This document shows, in pieces, positions 6,541 to 10,314 of a stretch of 10,314 nt of DNA. The stretch is from positions 1 through 10,314 of the forward strand of contig JALNYP010000096.1 of the NCBI GenBank assembly GCA_023229795.1. Reading direction: 5' to 3'. This stretch comes from Syntrophobacterales bacterium. Lineage in GTDB: Bacteria > Desulfobacterota > Desulfobaccia > Desulfobaccales > 0-14-0-80-60-11. The position numbers and the translations under genes are program-made. Positions within the stretch are counted from its first letter, which is position 1, and each line of letters starts with the position of its first letter. Below the pieces are notes generated by a model. The model was not told the origin of the DNA, did not search any database, and worked only from the letters and a program-made list of their open reading frames with translations.

Positions 6541-6988
6541 AAAGTTTCTTCGCCTCCCGGGCGACCTTGTTTTTCATGGCCTCGAAGTATTCCTTGGCCT
6601 CCATGAGTTGGGCCTTGTCACCCTCCGGGTCGCTGAGCTCGATGCGATAGATCCAGCCGGCGCCGAAGGGGTCCTGGTTGATCAGGAAAGGGCTGGCGTC
6701 TATCTCGGGGTTGACCTCCGCCACCTTGCCGGACACCGGCGAGATAATGCCGAAAGTGGCCTTGATGGTCTCGATCTTGCCGATCTCCTGGCCACGCTTG
6801 ACCTCGACGCCCGGCTCCACGGTCTCCAGAAAAGCCACGTCTCCCTTGGCCTTCTGCATGAAGTCGGTCAACCCCACGGTAGCCGCGCCGTTCTGAAAAT
6901 TTGCCCAAAACTCTTCCTGGCTATACAGATAGCCTACTTTCACCTTGAAGATGAACTTCTCATACGTAGTTTCCAGAAACTCAGTCAC
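6533..6988 (-). CDS. gcvH: GcvH-like lipoyl carrier protein
   Basis: A lipoyl-domain protein of the glycine cleavage H family, 151 residues from the chosen GTG start. That GTG has AAGGAGG five bases upstream; a TTG at 7012 would add eight residues (DKKKEAIV) but overlaps the previous gene and lacks a comparable site. Family landmarks are ATVGLTDFMQKAKGDVAFLE, then VKRGQEIGKIETIKAT with the lipoyl lysine at residue 76, then SPVSGKVAEVNPEI and INQDPFGAGWIYRIEL. The C-terminal ends in a lysine-rich helix. The modifiable lysine is intact, so the protein should carry lipoate. No GcvP or GcvT gene lies here. Instead the same run encodes the acyltransferase, lipoyl synthase and dihydrolipoamide dehydrogenase that would make and reduce its arm. 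A role outside glycine cleavage, as for the LbpA carriers of sulfur oxidation, is therefore plausible (inference). Confidence 0.9.
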   Translation of the reverse strand: MTEFLETTYEKFIFKVKVGYLYSQEEFWANFQNGAATVGLTDFMQKAKGDVAFLETVEPGVEVKRGQEIGKIETIKATFGIISPVSGKVAEVNPEIDASPFLINQDPFGAGWIYRIELSDPEGDKAQLMEAKEYFEAMKNKVAREAKKLYG

Positions 6989-7004
6989 GATAGCCTCCTT
7001 TTTC

Positions 7005-7346
7005 TTATCCAAAAAGGTTCCCCACTTCCTTGACGATCTTCTTCACCTGGATGGAACCGGCGAACTTGGGCTCCCCGTTGATCACCACCAACGGAGAAGG
7101 ATACTTTTTGGATACCAGCAATTGCCCCAGTTCACTTTCTTTCTCTGCCGGATGTTCTCGCAGATCGACATAGTCCACCCTGGTCTTACCGGGATAACTT
7201 TCATCCAAGGCCGCTCTGAGTTCACTCACCTTCTGCTGTAGCATGGCGGCGTATTCCGGGGTGAGGGTCGGGTTACTGCAAGCGCAGCCACCGCTTACCC
7301 CTGGCAGGTCCAGGACCTTGACCGTGATAACTTCTTGATTAGCCAT
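7005..7346 (-). CDS. Small thioredoxin-like protein with a CxC motif
   Basis: A 113-residue cytoplasmic protein with no signal peptide. Near the front is GVSGGCACSNPTLTPEY with C21 and C23 (CxC), followed by a helix, a beta strand (TRVDYVDLREH), and YPSPLVVINGEPKFAGSIQVKKIVKEV, where the proline before LVVING resembles the cis-proline of thioredoxin folds. The layout recalls the small YuzD-like/glutaredoxin-like families, but assignment to a named family is tentative. The ATG at 7346 is chosen over the TTG just before it because AAGGAG stands eight bases upstream. It is the first gene behind the TATAAT promoter and is followed by the lipoyl carrier after about 16 bases. A thiol-disulfide exchange or metal/arsenic binding role with the lipoyl carrier is inferred from position. 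Confidence 0.75.
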   Translation of the reverse strand: MANQEVITVKVLDLPGVSGGCACSNPTLTPEYAAMLQQKVSELRAALDESYPGKTRVDYVDLREHPAEKESELGQLLVSKKYPSPLVVINGEPKFAGSIQVKKIVKEVGNLFG

Positions 7347-7376
7347 CAAGCCTTCTCCTTGAATATCGCTTGCATC

Positions 7377-7417
7377 ATTATAACCGGATAAGCGATTGTT
7401 TTAAACAATAAATCGCT
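7377..7417 (-). promoter_or_regulatory. Promoter with overlapping inverted repeat before the lipoyl/redox gene run
   Basis: In an AT-rich gap after arsM, the minus strand carries TATAAT (7377-7382), a 17-base spacer and TTTAAA (7400-7405), about 30 bases upstream of the start at 7346. The -35 half is covered by an inverted repeat: ATTGTTT (7395-7401) / AAACAAT (7403-7409), nested inside AGCGATT (7391-7397) / AATCGCT (7411-7417). Further AGCGAT copies occur at 7365-7370 (reverse orientation) and 7460-7465. The box matches sigma-70 consensus, so the genes from 7346 leftwards probably have their own start; the repeat suggests a repressor site. The sequence signals are seen; the regulator is not in the window. 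Confidence 0.65.
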
Positions 7418-7476
7418 GTCCTCTAAAATAGAAAAACCGCGCTTGCTTCGCTTAAGATCAGCGATTCCTCCCGACT

Positions 7477-8233
7477 TCATTGACCTCTGACGGCGCGCAC
7501 TTTGACGCTGAGGATTTTGCCGCGTAAACGGTCATCCATCTCAGGACCCTCATAGGACGACTCGGAAATCGCGGCCACCTCAGAAAAACCGGCGCGGCGG
7601 ATGGTTTCCAGGTAAGATTCTTTTTCCATGGCTCCGGCCAAGCAGTCGGCCCAGGCCGCGGCGCTCTGGCGCACATCTTCCGGCAGCTCGCCCGCAGTCA
7701 CTAAATCGGAGATGGGTATCCGGCCGCCGGGCTTGAGGACCCGATGGATTTCGGTGAAGCTCGCCAGCTTATCCGGGGTCAGGTTGATCACGCAATTGCT
7801 GATGACGATATCCACAGATCCCGAATCCACCGGCAGATGCTCGATATCACCCTGGCGGAACTCCACGTTGCCGAAGCCGTGCTCCTGAGCCAGTTGCCGT
7901 CCGCGGGCCACCATATCCTCGGTCAGGTCCACGCCGATGACCCGGCCGCCTTCCCCGACTTTTTTGGCCGCCAGGAAGACATCGATGCCGGCGCCGGAGC
8001 CCAGGTCCAGGACAGTCTCGCCGACTTTAAGGTCCGCCAGCGCCGTGGGGTTCCCGCAGCCCACTCCCAAAATCGCCATTTCCGGGACCAGGCGCAGGTC
8101 CTCTGACGTATCCCACGGCCAGGCACTGATCGGTGGTAGTGGGCCCGCAGGTGGGACAGCAGAACGTCTGCTCCCCCCGGGCGATCTTGCCGTAACGGTC
8201 CTTAATAACTTCCTTGATATTCTGATCTTTCAT
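7477..8233 (-). CDS. arsM: Arsenite S-adenosylmethyltransferase ArsM, reading frame interrupted
   Basis: ArsM methylates As(III) with S-adenosylmethionine in the cytoplasm, giving methylated arsenicals. The start at 8233 (MKDQNIKEVIKDRYG) has GGGGAG upstream; an ATG at 8251 overlapping the ccdA stop is an alternative. The N-terminal part runs to DQCLAVGY, then the family sequence continues one frame over as SEDLRLVPEMAILGVGCGNP. Removing a single base near 8107 joins them as GYSEDL, matching the usual GYSEEDL of the family, so this is either a real frameshift or a sequence error. The rest is typical: VLDLGSGAGIDVFLAA (SAM-binding motif I), GVD, EHLPV, ISNCVINL, LKPGGR, AWADCLAGA. The cysteines in SNC and ADC plus the CCPTC cluster near the N-terminus correspond to the arsenic-binding thiols of the family. 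The repaired protein would be about 251 residues. As written, the downstream frame could only yield an N-terminally short protein from the ATG at 8079. Confidence 0.85.
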
Positions 8234-8250
8234 AGCCTCTCCCCAGGTCA

Positions 8251-8946
8251 TCACCAATTCCTGATTCCCTGGAACAAGATGTAGCAGCCGGCAAAGAAGA
8301 TCAGGCCACCGGCCGCTTTTTGGATCATGGCGCCCACCTTGGCGCCTTTTGATTGCAAGTAACTCTCGATCACCCCGGTAAAGGTGCCGGCCAGGATGAT
8401 CAGAGTGCCCTGGCCCAGGGCATAAGCGAATAACAGGGTGCTGCCGTACGCCACCTCGCCTTTGACCGCGGCCATGGTCAGGATCACCGCCAGCACCGGG
8501 GAGGCGCAGGGCGACAGCACCAGGCCGAACAGCGCCCCTAAGATTAAGGCGCCAATCAGGCCGGTGCGCTGGGGCAAAAATTTCTGCGAAGCCCCGCCCA
8601 TTTTCAGGTTGATGAGGCCGGACAATTGCAACCCCATGACGATGAGGATGACCGCCACCACGAAATACAAATAAGTCCCCACCTGGCCGAACATGGTGCC
8701 CATGAGGGCGGCCATAGCGCCCAGGATGGACATGACCACGGCTAACCCCACCACGAAGGTGAGGGAATAGAAGAAGGCCTGCTTCTTGTTGCCTCCGGCA
8801 TAGCCGCCCACGAAGCCGATGACCAGGGGAATACTCGCCAGGATACAGGGGCTGGCGGTGGCAATCACCCCGCCCAGATAGCTGGCGCCGTAGGCCAGGA
8901 TGGGACGGGTCTGCATGACCTGCCCCAAAGTTTCGCTCCATGCCAT
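8251..8946 (-). CDS. ccdA: CcdA/DsbD-type transmembrane electron carrier
   Basis: A 231-residue polytopic membrane protein of the cytochrome c biogenesis CcdA family (transmembrane domain of DsbD). About six hydrophobic segments are visible. The two family cysteines are present in the usual settings: C34 in TASPCILASIPL and C147 in LSPCASPVLA. These form the redox pair that moves electrons from cytoplasmic thioredoxin to exported thioredoxin-like proteins. The start has AGGAG seven bases upstream. The gene lies between the exported thioredoxin and arsM; its TGA stop overlaps an ATG (TGATG) in the arsM leader, so translation may be coupled. With no cytochrome c maturation genes nearby, its partners are more likely the exported thioredoxin beside it and perhaps the three exported paralogues near the left end. 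Confident on family; partner assignment is inference. Confidence 0.92.
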   Translation of the reverse strand: MAWSETLGQVMQTRPILAYGASYLGGVIATASPCILASIPLVIGFVGGYAGGNKKQAFFYSLTFVVGLAVVMSILGAMAALMGTMFGQVGTYLYFVVAVILIVMGLQLSGLINLKMGGASQKFLPQRTGLIGALILGALFGLVLSPCASPVLAVILTMAAVKGEVAYGSTLLFAYALGQGTLIILAGTFTGVIESYLQSKGAKVGAMIQKAAGGLIFFAGCYILFQGIRNW

Positions 8947-8961
8947 GAATGGTCTCCTAAC

Positions 8962-9354
8962 TTAACGGATAAACTTCAATTCCTTGAGCTTTTTGAGAAC
9001 TTCTTCCTTGGGCAAGGCTCCGATATGCCGGTCCACCTCTTTCCCGGAAGCATCGAAAAAGACCTGAGTGGGGATGAGCATGATCTTGTTTTGCTCAAAC
9101 AGGGGCATTTCTTCATCCGAATACACCATGCGAAATTCCACCTGGTCGCCATGGCTGGTTTTCAATGCCGCCATCACCTCTTTCATCTCTTTGCAGGGGA
9201 CGCAATACTTGGCGCCGAATTCATAGAGGGCGGGCTTGCCTTTGGCCGGAGCCGAAGCCTGCGCCTGCGCCTGGCTCGGCAGGGGCTGCCAGACCAGCAG
9301 AAATCCCACTACCAGGCAAACCAACCCGACAACAGAGTGACGCAAAAATTTCAT
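8962..9354 (-). CDS. Exported thioredoxin-family protein (CVPC)
   Basis: A 130-residue thioredoxin-fold protein. Residues 1-30 form a signal peptide or membrane anchor (basic MKFLRHS, then a hydrophobic stretch to about residue 22, then SQAQAQA), so it should act outside the cytoplasmic membrane. The active site is C51-V-P-C54 in GAKYCVPCKEM, and the cis-proline loop is LIPTQVFFD. The ATG at 9354 is preferred because AAGGA lies eight bases upstream; a GTG at 9390 in the same frame has no such support. The next gene, the CcdA-type carrier, begins 15 bases further on. CcdA proteins pass electrons across the membrane to thioredoxin-like partners, so this protein is its likely acceptor. It is the first gene after the palindromic region at 9402-9432 and is probably regulated there. 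The substrate is unknown; arsenic-related thiol chemistry is inferred from the neighbours. Confidence 0.88.
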   Translation of the reverse strand: MKFLRHSVVGLVCLVVGFLLVWQPLPSQAQAQASAPAKGKPALYEFGAKYCVPCKEMKEVMAALKTSHGDQVEFRMVYSDEEMPLFEQNKIMLIPTQVFFDASGKEVDRHIGALPKEEVLKKLKELKFIR

Positions 9355-9401
9355 ATGTCCCATCCTTGTTGAGTGATTAGAGCCAGACACTCTGACTCAA
9401 T

Positions 9402-9432
9402 AACCGTATATACGGTTTATAAAATATAAACC
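9402..9432 (-). promoter_or_regulatory. Two overlapping palindromes, candidate operator/promoter of the trx-ccdA-arsM unit
   Basis: AACCGTATATACGGTT (9402-9417) is a perfect 16-base palindrome. It shares its GGTT arm with a second inverted repeat, GGTTTATA (9414-9421) / TATAAACC (9425-9432) around AAA. The three half-sites therefore read AACC, GGTT, AACC at near-regular spacing, about 50-80 bases upstream of the thioredoxin start at 9354. A weak promoter can be drawn on the minus strand: TTGCCG (9441-9446), 19-base spacer, TATAAA (9416-9421), which would put the -10 box at the junction of the two palindromes. This geometry suits a dimeric repressor such as ArsR/SmtB, but no regulator gene is in the window. 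The palindromes are seen directly; the operator role is inference. Confidence 0.55.
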
Positions 9433-9463
9433 ATTGTAGACGGCAAAACCGGCGCGCCCTGAT

Positions 9464-9491
9464 GAACTTTTTGCCTGAAACCAAAAAGTTC
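9464..9491. repeat. Perfect 9-bp inverted repeat (hairpin) after the stress-protein gene
   Basis: Arms GAACTTTTT (9464-9472) and AAAAAGTTC (9483-9491) are exact reverse complements around a 10-base loop, about 20 bases beyond the stress-protein stop codon. Its place suggests a transcript end or mRNA 3' protection. The stem is A/T rich and no run of T follows it on the minus strand, so it is not a textbook intrinsic terminator. Confidence 0.5.
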
Positions 9492-9512
9492 TTCTCAAGC
9501 ATACCCCCGTAA

Positions 9513-10314
9513 TTACCGCGCTACGGGCGGGATCAAGAGCACCGGGCACGTCGCCAGCCGGGAAACATTATGGGCTACGCTGCCCAGGAAAATCTCTTTG
9601 ATAAAGCCTTTCCCCTGGGTGCCCATGACGATCAGAGAGACGTCCTGCGATTCCAAAATCCGGAGAATAGCGGGCAGGGGGTGGCCCGGATCAAAGACCG
9701 GATTCACCTGAGGAATATCGGCGCCGTTAAGACGCACCGTCCAGGCATTGAGGGAACCCCGGGCTTTGGCTTCCGCCATGTCCTGATAACCCGGCGGGTA
9801 GGCCTCTCCTCCGGGCACATCCAGAGCGTTCAACACCGTGACCTGTTCTAGTCCTTTTACAGCCAAGCGCTCCACATACTCCAAGGCCCGGAACGAAATT
9901 TCCGAGAAGTCCGTGGGCAGGAGCACATGCCGGAGGACCGCGGTGTGGGAGATATCACAGGAGCCCGGCTGTCCCGCAGCTTTTAACCTGACATTGAGCA
10001 GCAACACGGGATATCGAACATTATGCAATACCGCGCAGGTGAAGCACCCCAGCACCTCTTCCCGCCAGAGCGATTGGCCGTGGGAGCCCACCACGATGAG
10101 ATCGGCCCCATAGCGACAGGCGACGTCATTCAAAGAATTGGCCGGCAGACCCACCGGGGTTTCCACCGTCACCTGCAACCCTTGGGCTTCCAGTTGCTGC
10201 TGCTGCGCATCCAGTTTGGGCCGGGCCGCCGACACCAGCATGCCTTCCATCCCTGCCATGAACTTGACGCTGATTACATAGGTCAAGATGATCTGGGAAC
10301 ACCCCAGGGCCTTA
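9513..10314 (-). CDS. Universal stress protein, two Usp domains, 5' end outside the window
   Basis: UspA-family stress protein, a cytoplasmic nucleotide-binding alpha/beta protein. The reading frame stays open to the window edge (it reads KALGCSQIILTYVISVKFM before the first clear domain-1 residues), so the start lies beyond 10314; the TTG at 10286 is not a convincing start. Two repeats are visible. The first ends with VVGSHGQSLWREEVLG and PVLLLNV. The second begins RHVLLPTDFSEISFRALEYVE and ends with VMGTQGKGFIKEIFLGSVAHNV and CPVLLIPP. Both keep the G-2x-G-9x-G spacing of ATP-binding Usp proteins; the second has the full G-S ending. Family function is generic survival under stress and the exact role is unknown. 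It is separated from the next gene by 158 bases holding palindromes, so it is probably a different transcription unit from the redox/arsenic genes that follow. Confidence 0.9.
   Translation of the reverse strand, partial: KALGCSQIILTYVISVKFMAGMEGMLVSAARPKLDAQQQQLEAQGLQVTVETPVGLPANSLNDVACRYGADLIVVGSHGQSLWREEVLGCFTCAVLHNVRYPVLLLNVRLKAAGQPGSCDISHTAVLRHVLLPTDFSEISFRALEYVERLAVKGLEQVTVLNALDVPGGEAYPPGYQDMAEAKARGSLNAWTVRLNGADIPQVNPVFDPGHPLPAILRILESQDVSLIVMGTQGKGFIKEIFLGSVAHNVSRLATCPVLLIPPVAR

Noticed and set aside
6533..6988. Glycine cleavage as the role of the lipoyl carrier
   Set aside because: No GcvP or GcvT gene is in the window and the partners differ. It cannot be fully excluded because those genes could lie elsewhere.
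2169..7346. sHdr-LbpA sulfur oxidation locus
   Set aside because: The lipoyl carrier and assembly genes recall it, but no heterodisulfide reductase-like, DsrE or TusA genes are present and lipA is the classical type.
7431..7476. Terminator after arsM
   Set aside because: Only a 5-bp TCGCT/AGCGA stem is found, and it is separated from the TTTTT run by about ten bases, too weak to call.
8027..8941. Minus-strand frame running through ccdA into arsM
   Set aside because: Only its last part carries real ArsM N-terminal sequence; the rest is a low-complexity shadow of ccdA. That part is used in the arsM entry.
9464..9491. Intrinsic terminator after the stress-protein gene
   Set aside because: The stem is perfect but A/T rich, and no T run follows on the minus strand; kept only as a hairpin.

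Overview
The window is a block of genes all read on the minus strand (right to left). The coding density, the mix of anaerobe-type thiol/redox proteins, the two DGC-domain proteins and the GC-rich coding sequence suggest an anaerobic or microaerophilic bacterium, perhaps of the Desulfobacterota/deltaproteobacterial type. That assignment is inference from gene content only. No rRNA, tRNA, CRISPR array or insertion sequence was seen.

Layout in transcription order. (1) 10314-9513: the 3' part of a tandem-domain universal stress protein, cut by the window edge. (2) 9512-9355: a gene-free stretch with a hairpin and two overlapping palindromes that look like a regulated promoter. (3) 9354-7477: an exported thioredoxin (CVPC), a CcdA-type membrane electron carrier and an ArsM-type arsenite methyltransferase; the arsM frame is broken by what looks like one extra base near 8107. 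(4) 7476-7347: an AT-rich spacer with a consensus TATAAT box and an inverted repeat over the -35 region. (5) 7346-2169: a tightly packed run with short gaps or overlaps: a small CxC thioredoxin-like protein, a GcvH-like lipoyl carrier, two DGC zinc-binding-type proteins, a one-cysteine OsmC, dihydrolipoamide dehydrogenase, lipoyl synthase and an LplA/LipM-family acyltransferase. (6) 2232-180: a thioredoxin-like protein with a helical front domain, an unrecognised small membrane-anchored Cys-Cys peptide, and three tandem paralogues of an exported thioredoxin-like protein with a CxCx4C motif. (7) 182-1: the start of a membrane protein, probably a permease of the ArsP type, running out of the window.

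How it may work together. The central genes can make a lipoyl group on a dedicated carrier (LplA/LipM family plus LipA) and re-reduce it with NADH (Lpd). No other glycine cleavage genes (GcvP, GcvT) and no 2-oxoacid dehydrogenase genes are present here, so the lipoyl arm probably serves as a protein-bound dithiol. The clients suggested by the neighbours are OsmC (OsmC/Ohr proteins are known to take electrons from lipoylated proteins), the DGC proteins, and arsenic chemistry (ArsM needs reduced thiols; dihydrolipoyl groups bind trivalent arsenic tightly). On the outer face, CcdA plus four exported thioredoxin-like proteins form a second thiol line next to the putative permease. The idea of a lipoyl-dithiol module dedicated to arsenic or thiol stress is inference, and it is the most interesting point in the window.
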